A DNA stretch of 64,000 nucleotides from Echinococcus granulosus (taxonomy: Eukaryota; Platyhelminthes; Cestoda; Cyclophyllidea; Taeniidae). Location of the stretch: NCBI RefSeq assembly GCF_000524195.1, contig NW_020170381.1, positions 1,514,547 through 1,578,546 of the forward strand. The letters are read 5' to 3'. The translations under genes were made by a program, and so were the position numbers. Positions 25,601 to 38,300 of this stretch are shown one piece after another. Below the pieces are notes generated by a model. The model saw only the letters and a program-made list of their open reading frames with translations. It was not told where the DNA came from and ran no database searches. The first letter of the stretch is position 1, and each line of letters starts with the position of its first letter.

Positions 25601-28600
25601 TGGCGTCACGCCAGGCCTCGGCAATCCTGGCGCCATTACTGCACTTAATTTCCTTACCGACCTCTATGCCAACTCCAACAACGGTGACAAAGACCTGCTC
25701 ACTAATGACTTTGTCAAGACTGAGTTCGAAAGCAGTTTTCCTGAAGCCTACCATGAGGACGTTTTTGTTGAACCGGGGTTTCAGTGTCCCTACGATGCTG
25801 AAATTAAGGTATTACCGACATCCTTTTGCTATCTCTACTGGTCAATTTACCAGCTACTACTTAAGAGGTTTGAAAGTAAATTGATTCTGGTATGAAATCT
25901 GGTCCGCCTTATCTCGATAAAATTTAAGCTTCAATAATTTTACCTTACTACAAATTATTTATTTGAGCAATAACACATTGCCTCAAACCCTGGCTTTATC
26001 ATAATCAAGATACAAGCAATTCCTCAAGTACTTTTACTTTTGTATTTGATTCATCAAGGTAAAGGGACCCCTTTAAGCTACGATTTTTTCAAATAATTTT
26101 GGGAACGAAAAGACTCATTTCCAAATCTGTTATAACCGCCTTTGTGGCTTTTTTCTTTTCCAAATATTTAAGTTTTCATCATAAATAACAGCTTGATATT
26201 TCAATTTTACATAAGCATTTATTTGATTTGCTTTCTGTCAGTGTATGGACAGTTTTCATTCTGACGAATGTGTAATCACCGTTGATTTATCACATTTGCC
26301 GGTTACTGGGATTCCGAAAACCCTAAGTGATTTTATATTTGTCTGAATCGCGTTGTAGGAAAATGTTCCGCGATGCTATGTGAATAATGATATAGGCACG
26401 TGCACATGAAGGTGGTCACGGACTCGCTAATGCTCGCTGCTGATTGGCTATCCTCGCTGAACTTAGCAACTCATTGGCTACTCATGATTCCATTAGAACG
26501 CAGATTGCGAAGGCAAAAACCTTTAGAGCTAGAGCTATACTTCCTCGGTCCAGGGACCAAAGTATGATCACGACCCTCAGGTACTTACAAGTTGTGAATG
26601 GTTTTGAAAACTAAGAAAGGTATAGGCACACAAGGTGAAATATCACAAAAATCGACTGATCAGAAAAAGGCAGACGAGAGAAGACATGATGCAACTCTCT
26701 CCGACAATGCGACTCTGGGGTGAAGGACAAAAATTCAACCTTTCAAGAACTTTAAATCTTTACAACTTGCAATTATGGGGGTCTCTGGGGTTGTAACCGT
26801 CTCCAATATCTGTCGTGCGTTCTGGTGATGTGTAATTAGGACGCCGACACAAATGTAACAGGTGTCGTAATTTTCTGTGCTCATTAATGAACTTTTCATT
26901 CTCATTGTGTTTCCTAGAATCACTACGACTACTTGGACATAAGTGGTATTAGGCAGTCTGTGGGCTCTTCCAGCCTCATTTCCAATGGGATGGTTTTCTC
27001 CATGGATGGAATCAGCAAGATGGGCGGCTTGCAGGAGACCATCATGACAGCTGCGTTGGAACAGACTACCTACTTCCAGCAAGCCGCCCTTGAGGGTCGA
27101 CTACACGACAGTTTGTCCGTGGTGGATTTGTTCACGGCAGATGACCTGTTTGTCTCTCGGGTGAACCACCGTCTCTTGCCCATCTTGCCTCCTCTGGTCA
27201 ATAAATTTTCTCTTGGGGATGGGTCTGATGACACTTCTGTGACTCCCTTTCTCCACTTTGGTCGGTTTAATGTCCCCAACGGAGGTAGAAATGCTCTTTT
27301 CTCTTATCAACATCTATTTACTTTTTTTCAATTTTGTGGATCTGTATCATCCCGACTTCACTTCCCAGGTTTGGATATGAAGAATGCATCAGCTGGGGAA
27401 ATCACAAATTATTTGGCTGATGAAATGCGCTATCTACAAAAAGGTGGTAAGTTCATCTCACTACAAAATCATGGGTGTTTATGTTAGCAAGTTCTTTGTT
27501 GTTCGAACAAATATCTGCAATAATTTGCAAGACCCGTTGGTGGCGTTTCGAGCTCATAGTTATGTGGTCAATGCGTATTGTCGGAAGAAAGTTCATTTAA
27601 TGGCACTACTACGTGCTGGGAATTTTCTCTTTATTATATTCACGCAGCATACCAATCCCTCAAGCCCTTCTGAACGTCCTAAGGCATACTAGTATGGAGA
27701 CCTATTGTTAGCGTACACAAGGGCTGGGAGGCTATGGGCGTGGGAAAATTCTCAAGCTACCAAAAAGGAAACTGAAATCATGGAAGCTGGAGAGTCCACG
27801 TGACCACATTTTGCAATTAGACATCGATCAACCTTCACACAGTGATTGTTCATAATCTACAGCTCATTTTTTAACTACTTGAAGTCTTGCCTATTGAATC
27901 TGTACCCCCGTAGCTTTGGTTTGGTACTGATCATTAATATTAGGATTGTGTTTTTTTCTAGTATTTTCCCCAAATTGTCTTCGATCTGAAACTGTTGGTT
28001 TTTTACAATTACTCCGCCTTATTGAGAGGTATCACGCCCGGTTGCGCAGTCCTTTTATATCATCAAAACCTATTTGCGACAAACTAACGCCTATTTCCTG
28101 ACGAGTTCTCGCTTTCTGACTCTCCCAGAACTTGAGAGCGAGACCCGTGCAAATACGGTGTGGGTAGTGCTTGGCGATGTGGAACCTTCGGCTGGCGTCA
28201 TCTCCAGCCATAGTCTCCAACTGCTTGCACAGGCGGCCAGGTTCATGCGCCGGCATGCGGCCATGGGTACACGCCTTGGCCTCGTCCTCAACCCCTCTCG
28301 TCCTCCGACTGGTCAGGCGGTTAACATCTGGGGTGGTTGGGGCTGGCTCACTCGGGCCCTCCTGATCATTGGTCATCCAGCTGAGCGCATGCTTCATCCA
28401 TCCACTGTCGAACAGTCCCAAAAGTATATGAATATCATGGCGGCCAAAAACTTTGTCATCAAAATCACCGAAGAGGCTCTCAAGGTGGTACGAGGCGAAA
28501 TGAAGGGAGTTCGTCCGCTTTCCGAATTGGCTGTCACAGTAAGCGTGGAGGAGTAGACCATCCGTAAAATCTAACGAATCCTGTCAACTTCACTTATCCC

Positions 28601-31600
28601 ATCTGCTCTTTTGCTGCTGCTTTAAGTGTGGTCCGCCATGCATTCAAAACCCCTGAGGCAACTTTTCCCATTTGGCTTAAATTAGGACCTAATGCTTCAT
28701 ATCGAGAAATGTTGGCTTCGTTCTCCGTCAGATGTCGATGGTAGTACTTTGTTCACTTGCAAAGGAAACCTAACTTTAGTTTCTAATACTATTTATTTCA
28801 AACTAGCATCTCCTTCATACTTTAAGCCTACATTTGCTCTTGTAATGAGTGTAAACAAAATCCCTCCTAGTCCTTTTTTGGACTCTTTCTTTTAACGGAA
28901 GAATCCGCATCAAAAGTGGTGGCGAAATCGTTGTAACTTGTTGTTACGCTGTAATATATCTCTTGGGCTTTCTTTCAAAAGGGTCTTGAGGTTGACAAAT
29001 TCCTACAAGCCTTCACTGAGCTCGATCTGGACCAAAAACTCTCTCTGCATATGACCTTCTGTCAGAAGGCACTTCGCATGCAACCGGGCGACTCCGCGGT
29101 TATTATTAATGGTCGTGTTTATGGTCCCTTGGGAGACAACGAAATTTTTGCCTCGGAGGACTTCCGACTGGCCGAGAAGCTCTCTATCAGGAGTGCAGGT
29201 ATGGACGAAATGGCTAAACGCCTCACTAAAATGGTTCCTGACACAACTTCTTCTAATTACGTCTCTGAACTCGTCTGGAGGGCGGCTTCTGTACTAGAAT
29301 CAGCCAAGTGGCGACTGAACGCTTTCGCCAAAAGTGTAAGTTGGAACTTTGCTCCAAGTTCTTGGGAGTGCTAGATTCACTTCCGCACCACTACTGTCCG
29401 AACATTTTTAGCTATCTTCGGAGGGTATATTCACAAGTAGTGGCATCTCACGCATGACCTTCAGAGGCACAAAGTCGACTTATTCAGCGTTCACGCTACC
29501 TGCAAAGAACGCTGGTTTGAATTATGATATTGTCGCTCTGGTGGATCCAGTCTCGCGAGACGCACAACGCCTCTCCCAAATACTGCTCGTCTTACAAAGA
29601 TCCCTCCCTTGTAGCATCACCGTCATTTTAAACCCAGTAGATGGACTCAGTGATCTTCCCTTGAAGAAGTTCGTTTAGTGCTTACCTGTTGGAGTGGTCG
29701 ACAACTTTTACCTTTTACTTGATGTATCGTTTTTATGACCCTAGTTACTATCGCTTCGTCTGGCATCCGAGTCTCTATGCTCCAGGTGGGGGTCTGGCCG
29801 ATCCTCCATCGGCATTTTTTGACCAGCTGCCTGGGCAATCCCTTCTCATCCTCGGTGTCGACGCACCCCACAACTGGATGGTGGCGCCTATTCGAGCCGA
29901 GGAGGATTTGGACAATTTGCGGCTTGCCGATATTGCCGCTCACACTGGCAATCATCGAGTCGATGCGGAGTTCGAGTTGGAGTACCTCCTGCTCGAGGGT
30001 CACTGTCTGGACGAGTCAACCAGGCAGCCTCCCAGAGGCCTCCAGTTCACTCTCGGAACGGCTGAAAAGTTGGACCGCTATGATACCATTGTAATGGCGA
30101 ATCTGGTAAGTCCAATCACTTTTTTTCATCGATTCTGTTTTTGATTACCGTTACTTTCTGGGTATAATTGCGTGCTTCTATTGAATCGTATCGAATCATT
30201 TGCCTTTGCTGGAGAGTCAAAGTTAGATTTAAGTACGTATGACCACCCAAGGCTTTTTAACCTCATTCGTTTAAGGCCAGTTCTCAGTTAGCCTCTTTTC
30301 TACTGGTCAATATCGATTAAAGTTAGCTTGTTTATCTATTTTCATTCATTTATCAGATGTCAATCTTTTGTGGCTCGCTAATCAGTTTAGCCTCTTTTGG
30401 GTGGCTTTAGGGTTATTTTCAACTAAAGGCGAATCCCGGCGCTTGGCATCTTAACTTGAGGGAAGGTCCATCGCGTGATATCTACAACATCATCGGGTAA
30501 TTACGCACTCTATTTTGCCAAGACAGTGTAGACAGGCCCACAAATTCTCATTGTTAATAGGTCTCGTCGACGATTCTCTTCGATGGAAAATACTTAGGCT
30601 TCATTACATGCCTTCATTACCTTATCGGGTTACATTGAGAAGCAAATTCGCTTCCCCTAAAGCACTTCATGAATCTGATTTCAGACGGATGGTTGACAAT
30701 TTGAGGATGTGATGTTAACAGTTTGTTCGTAAATGAGATTTCTCGCCTAATCGAATTAATTTATGTCAACGGGTAATGAGTCTTTTACTGTTTTAGACAC
30801 GAATATGCAGATAGCCCCCCAGATGTGCCCTCTCTAATAGCTGTCATCGACAGCTTCCGTCCGAAGATAATTCGCACCGATGTTCAGAAGAAACCGGGTC
30901 ACCTCAGGGACAGTGTTTTAGACGTGAATGAAGGTGAAGCGAAGTTGTCCAGTGACGACAGCAATCGGGGGAAACCTCTTGAGAAACTTTGGTCCGTTGT
31001 TGACAGGTAGTTCGTGCCATCTTGATATTTGTACTACCGTTTTATTTTTTTCTCTAGTTTCTCATAGGCTGCCTATCAAGTCTCTTATTTGATCCTGTCT
31101 CTTGGCATTACAGCGAAATGGGTGAATTTATTGGTATAGCTAAGTTGTTCAATCTGTTTTGCAACTCTTAAACAGCTGCACAGCACTTTGTTGGCAGTTA
31201 TCATTGACCATTTCTTCACATAGTACACTAAATTTCATCAAAAAGTCTTCATATGCATCTGAGGATCCGGCAAGAAATCCGAACAATGAAACCATCAACA
31301 TATTTTCTTTGGCCTCCGGGCACCTCTATGAACGTTTCCTTCGGTACGTTGGTCGTAACATTATCAGTTCTAATGCATCTTAAATAAGCGTAATGCTTCC
31401 CAATCATCTACGATTAGCTCTAAGTCTCACTCTCTTTCGCCCTAGCATTATGATGCTCAGCGTGATTCGGAACACGAAATCGCCTGTCAAATTTTGGTTT
31501 CTGAAGAACTACCTGTCGCCCTCCTTCAAGGAGTTCATTCCCCACATGGCTGCCGAGTACGGCTTTGAGTACCAGTTAGTGCAGTACCAGTGGCCTCGTT

Positions 31601-32873
31601 GGTTGCATGCTCAGGCGGAAAAACAACGCATTATTTGGGGCTACAAAATCCTTTTCCTCGATGTCCTCTTCCCCCTTAGTGTCAAAAAGATCATTTTCGT
31701 CGATGCCGATCAGGTGTTTTCTCCTAGTTCATGTTCATTAATTATGTTGCATCGTTACTTTCGCAATCATCGGTCCCCATTCACTTGCATTCTTTTTTGC
31801 TGATCTTTTGCACTATCAGATCGTGCGTGCAGATTTGCAAGAGCTGGTGAACCTCGATTTGGAGGGTGCACCATACGGCTACACACCGTTCTGTGATTCA
31901 CGGAAGGAGATGGAGGGTTTCCGTTTCTGGAAAAGCGGCTACTGGCAATCCCACCTGGGTGGTCGCCCCTATCACATATCCGCGCTCTACGTGGTTGACC
32001 TGGTCCGATTCCGCAAGATGGCCGCTGGCGATCGTCTGCGTGGACAATACCATGCCCTTTCAAAGGACCCAAACAGTTTAGCTAACCTAGATCAGGACCT
32101 TCCCAACAATATGATTCACCAAGTGAATCCACCGGGCATTCCCCTTGCATAAATGCTTTACGCCTCCATGATTAATCATGCCCTAAATTGTTCAACCCAA
32201 TTAGGATCTTAATGGTTTTCGTACCTACAGCACTATCATCATATCCCAGAGTTGTTATGTTGTGTTACGATTGACGAAATGCGTGGACAACTGATCCTTT
32301 AACGGGCTTTCCTTCCAGGTGCCAATCAAGTCACTTTCCCAAGATTGGCTCTGGTGTGAGACGTGGTGTTCGGACGAGGGCAAGGCGCAAGCCAAGACAA
32401 TTGACCTTTGCAACAACCCAATGACTAAGGAGCCCAAACTCTCCGCCGCAATGCGAATTATACCCGAATGGAAGGACTATGATAATGAAATCACCGCCCT
32501 CCAAAATCGCTTTGCTGATGTGAAGAAAAATACGTCCAAGGAGCACACCACTTCCGACTCACTTCTAACGCAAGGTACTTTTCAGCTTAGTTGTACTTTA
32601 TTGATCCATAAGGTTTGCGAACACTTAATTTTCCGGGGCTAGTAATGCCTTTTGGGTGTAGCATTTGTAAGTGACGTAGCTCTCAATCAATCACTCGTCC
32701 TTGTCTTAGGCTCACTTCAGTTTAACGCTCACGTTATCCCTTGAGGTGAACATTAACTGTAATGACTCTTTATCGTTAACATGTTACGGAGGCAATCTCG
32801 TACCTTACATTGACTGTTATACCCACTTCTGAAACTACGTGTTATAGGTATTACAGGGAAGGATGAACTGTAG
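22652..32873 (+). CDS. UGGT: UDP-glucose:glycoprotein glucosyltransferase
   Basis: UGGT re-glucosylates N-glycans of misfolded proteins in the endoplasmic reticulum lumen, sending them back to calnexin/calreticulin. Exons: 22652..22779, 22979..23394, 23430..23623, 23685..23781, 23870..24167, 24335..24548, 24980..25320, 25493..25808, 26918..27284, 27369..27446, 28129..28538, 28982..29335, 29412..29668, 29745..30105, 30411..30496, 30797..31006, 31176..31343, 31446..31713, 31820..32122, 32319..32574 and 32857..32873. The product is 1712 residues (human about 1555). It starts with a signal peptide ([20 protein letters not shown]). The thioredoxin-like folding sensor follows, with stretches such as [20 protein letters not shown]. 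The GT24 catalytic domain runs from about residue 1412 ([17 protein letters not shown]) with IIFVDADQ (Asp1518, Asp1520), [12 protein letters not shown] and NLDQDLPNN. The last 17-base exon gives KDEL. All phases match. Donor 13 (GTTCGT) is weak. Confidence 0.95.
25809..26917 (+). other. Large UGGT intron (1.1 kb)
   Basis: This is the longest intron of UGGT. A GC-richer block at about 26395-26730 includes two ATTGGCTA copies 28 bases apart (inverted CCAAT boxes). No open frame or terminal repeat is visible. It could be an old insertion or an internal regulatory region. Confidence 0.4.
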
Positions 32874-33295
32874 AGAAATAGCAGACAACTCTTTCACTCT
32901 GGCAAGGGTCGCGTGGCCGCACTGTTTTCATCTTGCTGTGAAATGCCCGCAGGGGACACGTTCCACCGCGCTTCATGCAAAATCCTTCTTTTTGTGAGTA
33001 AAATTATGAATGTACTTACCTTCCGTTCTCTTTTTCTATCAGTGAATCCGAGTCTTCACTATCCCATTCATCCGTCGCTTGCTCGTACAAAGTGTTCCAC
33101 AATAGTGCTACTCCTTCGGTCATCCAGAGGAGGGTTTCATCGGTATTAGGTTATACAATATGAACGAACTCGAGTGCCAACTTGGCTCTTTTTTAATATA
33201 AATGCTAGTGTGTAAGGGTGTTGGTTCATTAAATACACGATTCCAACTGTCGTAAATATGAAAAGGACGCTAAGGCAATAGAAGAGCGCTTGGGA
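32874..33295. other. Convergent 3' spacer between UGGT and the TRF-like gene
   Basis: UGGT ends in plus and the TRF-like gene ends in minus orientation, about 420 bases apart. The stretch holds the two 3' UTRs. I found no canonical AATAAA in either direction; variant signals are likely. Confidence 0.5.
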
Positions 33296-35392
33296 CTAGG
33301 TCGGTTTCTTACTAGCTAGCCACTTTTCGTAGTACTGGCGGATATTCATCTGCAGAGAGGGGTCCCGCAGAATTACTCGCCACCTGTCCTTCAGGTCGAC
33401 ATTTGTGCGCCGAGAGGAGGTGAAGACCTTGTCGCGTATTTTCGCCCAAGAGGGCGGGCCGGGGAGGGCGATTTGCACCTCGTGCCACAGAGCCAGTGTC
33501 TCCGAGAGTGTCCAGGGCTTTCGACGGCGGGCCACGCAGTCCGTCGCCGTTGATGCTGCGTCATTTTCGTCACAGCTCGGCAATGTGAGGCTCAGATTCC
33601 GGGCCTTCTTGGGCACTTTAGGTTTCGGTGATTTCCCTGGACGGGCATGCAGTTAATGTAGACATTATTAAAATACATGAGGTAAGTAGTAGGTGCCGCA
33701 CTCGTCCCAAAAATTTATCATGATTTGAAAAGAAGGGAAAGTCGCCGTGAACATAATGCACGCGCCATATCACAACCCGCCTTTGAGGCAAAGCGCCTTC
33801 TCAATTCAAAAAGTTACTATGACTTCACGTGATACAAGCAGAGAATAATATGGTGCGATAAAAACGAACGCTTAGAGTGCCGTCTGGTTCACAAAAGTTA
33901 CCAGAAAAACCACTTTAAAAAAATACAAATAGGAAACATCCAATTAATCTGTGAAGGGAACTCTGAAGGCAGACTAGTACCCACCAGGTGTATCGGGTGG
34001 AGTGGAAAGACCGTCTAGGAAGTTTGTGTTGACACCCGGTAGCAGCCTTTTCACTTGGGGACGACTTTTATTCGGAGTAGATTGGGGGAGACATTCGAGC
34101 TGTATTGCCGCATCTGAAATGAAGCAGCATAAGCCTAAAGTGATATGACAAGAACGTGTACGCATGCTTAGACAGATGCTGTACTCGAGAGCACGTTCTT
34201 CAAATACCATTAATCATACTTTTGAAGTCAAGTAACCCTCATCGTAAAGAAGTCAATGAATGATTTTACTAAGCTAGCAAATGTCCTTGCTGTACGGAGG
34301 AGGATGATAACTGTAGTTACAATATGATAATTAAAAGTCTTAGCGATCACAACGTCCACCTTGATCAACACAATTTGGGAATAAATTACCTGTTTGAGTA
34401 GCGATGGATAAGGGAAGGTGGAAAAAGTTTAACGCAATTTGCCAAGACGTAACCATTTTTTCCTCATCCACCAGGTGATGTTCATTGCCATTACGCCCCT
34501 AGGAAATTAAAAAGATGAAGTAACGCAATGTTTAACTTGCCACCTGTAACTTCGTCCAACGTTACAATTCGAACATACCCGAATGCAGAGGTACAAGTCA
34601 CTCACACGTGATCGCACCGCTGCATCATCGACCCATAAAGAAGGATGATCATCTACCAGAAGTTACGAAAACCTCTCCAATAACATACCTGAATTCTTAT
34701 GCAAAGCGAACTCTGAGAGCTGCGAAAATAACATACTAAACGGTATAGTCTTTGTACAAGGTGCTTCATTTGACGACTCTCGTTCAATCGGAATTGTTAT
34801 GGATACAAGTTTGTGGATAGCAGCACTTAATTTGAGGTGATATCTGGGCCATTCTTCCACTTTTCTCTCTTTCTGCAAAGACATCATTCAAACTGAGAAC
34901 CAAAACAATAGAAGCTGGACCCAAAATGGCATATCGCCCGTTACAAGGTAATGTTAAGTAATTAAACATGTAATGTGGAAACATCCATACAATTCAGGTG
35001 GTACCTCTACATACCATACAACTAATACCCAACCTTATTGTATTTGTTGACAGGTCCGGGCATTTCTTCGACAAAAACGATGCCTGACTGTCCATTTGAA
35101 GTAAAACAGCTCTGGCCCTGTCTGATATTTGATGGATGCTCTCAGAAGAGGCATCTTGCTTCTTCTTCTTCTGATAGATTTTTATCAAACTCGAAAGCAT
35201 GAGTGTTTCAGTATACAGTAGCATTGTACCAAACTCAACAATCTCCGAAAAGTCAAGTGACTTAACATCGACTGAGTTGCACAAGACTTCAAACACCATG
35301 CATTTATAGGGCAAGTTACCTTTGAATTTTTCAAGGTTTGGCTCGCTTTGTTCAAATATGTCCAAAAGAAACGTCGAAACAACACAATTCAT
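33296..35392 (-). CDS. TRF-like telobox Myb protein (telomere-binding candidate)
   Basis: Six minus-strand exons: 35015..35392, 34689..34872, 34579..34619, 34390..34498, 33985..34113 and 33296..33636, giving 393 residues with matching phases throughout. The C-terminus (about 318-370) is a single Myb repeat: KPWTLSETLALWHEV, then SWAKIRDKVF and RTNVDLKDRWRVI. The VDLKDRWR string fits the telobox third helix, which in TRF1, TRF2 and plant telomere proteins contacts TTAGGG. The first 230 residues are helical and rich in Leu and Lys (SLIKIYQKKKK, AAIHKLVSITIP), the size and place of a TRFH dimerisation domain, though similarity there is weak. The middle is Pro/Ser-rich with a PDTPGKSPKPKVPKK basic patch before the Myb. 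This layout (TRFH-like, linker, C-terminal telobox) is that of TERF1/TERF2 (human TRF1 is 439 residues). The start ATG is the first in frame; an additional 5' exon is possible. Confidence 0.72.
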
Positions 35393-38300
35393 GGAGTAAA
35401 CGCGTCGAAACCAGGACAGATTAAAAGCCCACGCGCTTAAAGTGGTGCCTTTTTCGACACCTTACATAACAAAAATGACAAGTGCAAATTCGTAGCCAAT
35501 CTGATCATTTCTGTGACTAATTGCGTTGCACCTACAATTAAGAATATTTATGTGTTTGTTTAAGTGCTGGTTTTGAAGAGGGACTTCCATGAATCTCCAC
35601 GACTGTACCTCCGCTGGTTGAACCGCGCTCTGGGTCATGCCAGTAGCCCCAAGCACTACTGTGCGTCAAACATGCATGTTCTGCCTGAGTACTACGTCTT
35701 CATTTGCCCTCAGGGAAGTCACGAGGCACTATAGTAAGAGGCCAAAGTGGTATGAAGTTGCATGCATTACCAAAGTTACTAGCAACTGCACGAGGGTCTC
35801 GCCTTACAGCAGAAGCACACTCTCTTGAACAGAATGCCAAACCAAAGCTAATGTACAAATTTGGAACACAGCCTTCCTAGACTCTTATGATTCCAAAATA
35901 TTGCAAATGATCTAGCAAAAACACACCGCTTGGTTCTTCTGACAATTTATCAGCTGAGTCAGTACATTCTCAGTTATCCGATGACTACCTTTACAAGCGG
36001 GAACTTTTTAATGATCACGGAAAATTTAAATTTTACTATTAGTGTGTATAGCACCTCAAGACTTTTCTGGATGTGAAAAAACTTGACGCTGTAGTGGAAT
36101 AGGCTTTGCCGGTTTACAGTTGTGCCTGGAGCTGCTTGCATGGCCCGGAGGCCTAGCTTTCCTGGTGAAGGTGCGGTGGCGGATCCACAAATTGGTTCAT
36201 TTTCAATACCGAGAGCTAAACACACTAAATGTATTACGGCGTGTAGAATTTGATGGCATCGGGGTTCTTTTGCAGGCCCTTTAATCCTTGATTTGTGGTG
36301 AACAAGCTTTCTTAGGCATTGATCTCTATGAATTGTTGGAGAGAGCAATTGCTTGTTTGATTTTACTAATCCATTTAACACATATATACATTTCGTTAAT
36401 ACTTGTTTATTATTTTCAATTTCATTAATTATCAAACCCAAATATTACAGTGGGACAAGTTTTTGTTTGTGCATTGATGGTAAGTTAAAATAATTTCGTA
36501 TTTTTGAAAACATGCCGCAGTTAAAACACCCAGTGCCGCTTTTAGAGCTTAGTTCATTCGTATTACCTGATGAGTCTGTATCACGATTCACTCTGTATCC
36601 TTGCGGAAGCGATGAGTGAATTCTAAATGATATCATTCCCAGAATGTTGCGGGAAATAATGGATATATCTTTCCTTCTGATTTGTTTTTTCCCCTAATCA
36701 GGCGCGTCCCTTTTGTAAAGTAACTACCTCATTAACTTTAATGTCATCTAAACACACTTTGTGATTAGCTGCTAGTCAGATTTTTCTGTTTGCGACCAAC
36801 TGCGCTGCCGTCGGTGTACGCTGGCTGACATTTGAAAGGCAAAAAAGCACCTCGGACTGCCACTCCGATGTCGGAACACTCCACGCCATGACTCATCATT
36901 TGCATTAAATACCAAGAAAATAACTTTCTGGGTTCCTATCCTTTGCGGGCCTCATCGCAAAAAGTAGCCACCAATGATCTGCCAAATTACAAAACTCACA
37001 TCTCCGCTGCTTGTCCTTGTATAATGGAAGAAATCCTACAAAAGGGCTGACTGAGCTACGGTAGGCTCGGGAGCTCAAAATTTCACAAAATAACTTCGCT
37101 GAGAACTCAGCTACTGAAATGCCTTTAGATATGCACCGACTCCGTGGGGTTACGTAGGCGACTTTAAACGTCGTGTTACTTTTGAATTTGTAATTTTAAG
37201 AGCCGAAGGTCAGGATTCACAGGAGACCGATTCAGGTGCAAGGTAGTTTTGGTTTCGGTGCTGAACAATTATGCAGCACGAAATGGAGTGTTACAAAACC
37301 CAAAACCGGTTAGTTTCTTCATTGAAATGGGTTGAACAAATATGTTATTAATATGGCTGCATATATGTACTATAATTCTGAAATTGCAAAACTAGGTAAA
37401 AGGAAATACAACTAGCAAAGTGTTGTGCATGCAAACAAAAAGGACTGATGAAATAACGACGACCTAATGCTAATAAGACAATTTATTAATTTAATGTGAA
37501 TATTTAATCCATTGTCACAGTGAATCGCTGGTATGCTCACACAAATTATGTGGATAATGGGTTGCAATGCCTTGTATGTATTTTCTAATCCAAGGAGTCA
37601 CTAGTCGCGGGTCCCAATTCGAATAAATAAACTTGGAGTTAGAGGCAAAAGCATATTCCCACTTCTGCATACATCTTGCATGCGCTTGCGTGACCAGAGA
37701 CAATTTCTGACTTTGACAGTCACAAAAAGGACGTTTAATTCGTCTGCCTTCTCACTTCAAAAATTTCCACAGGGAAAACTCACGGGGGGGTTGGAGTTAT
37801 ACCGTCTGTAACCCATTCTCCCGTTCCCCCGCCCTTCCTCCTCCCCGTGTCTTCTGCCACTGTCATGTTGGTCGCATCCAACCAGTCCTTCCGATTCGAG
37901 AAGGCGCACCAGTCGCATCTGTGACTCAGTCATCAGATGAGTCCGGCTGAAGCTTTGAGATCGTGTACTGCTACAAGCAAGCGACCCACTGCACCAAACG
38001 AGAACACTATGGCCGGCCGGACGGACAGATGGACGGGCAGGCAGCGCATGCACAGCTGAGCGCAACTATAGAAGAGTCAAATCGTCGTGATCTAAAATAC
38101 TCCAGCAGCCTCCGAGCTATACTTCCAAAAAACCCACTTCAAAACCTCGCAATAATGCTTCTATAATGGAAATATGATGGTGCGTGACAGCGACCTCTAC
38201 AACCTGTGGGAATCATAAAAATCTCATTAGGCATCCACTTGATTTTTTTGAATGTTTACTTCAAGAACTGAGATTGCGGATTTCCAAGGTTTGTGAGAAG

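Noticed and set aside
35974..36441. 155-codon minus-strand open frame
   Set aside because: No motif was recognised, it crosses a dispersed repeat, and its composition is not coding-like.
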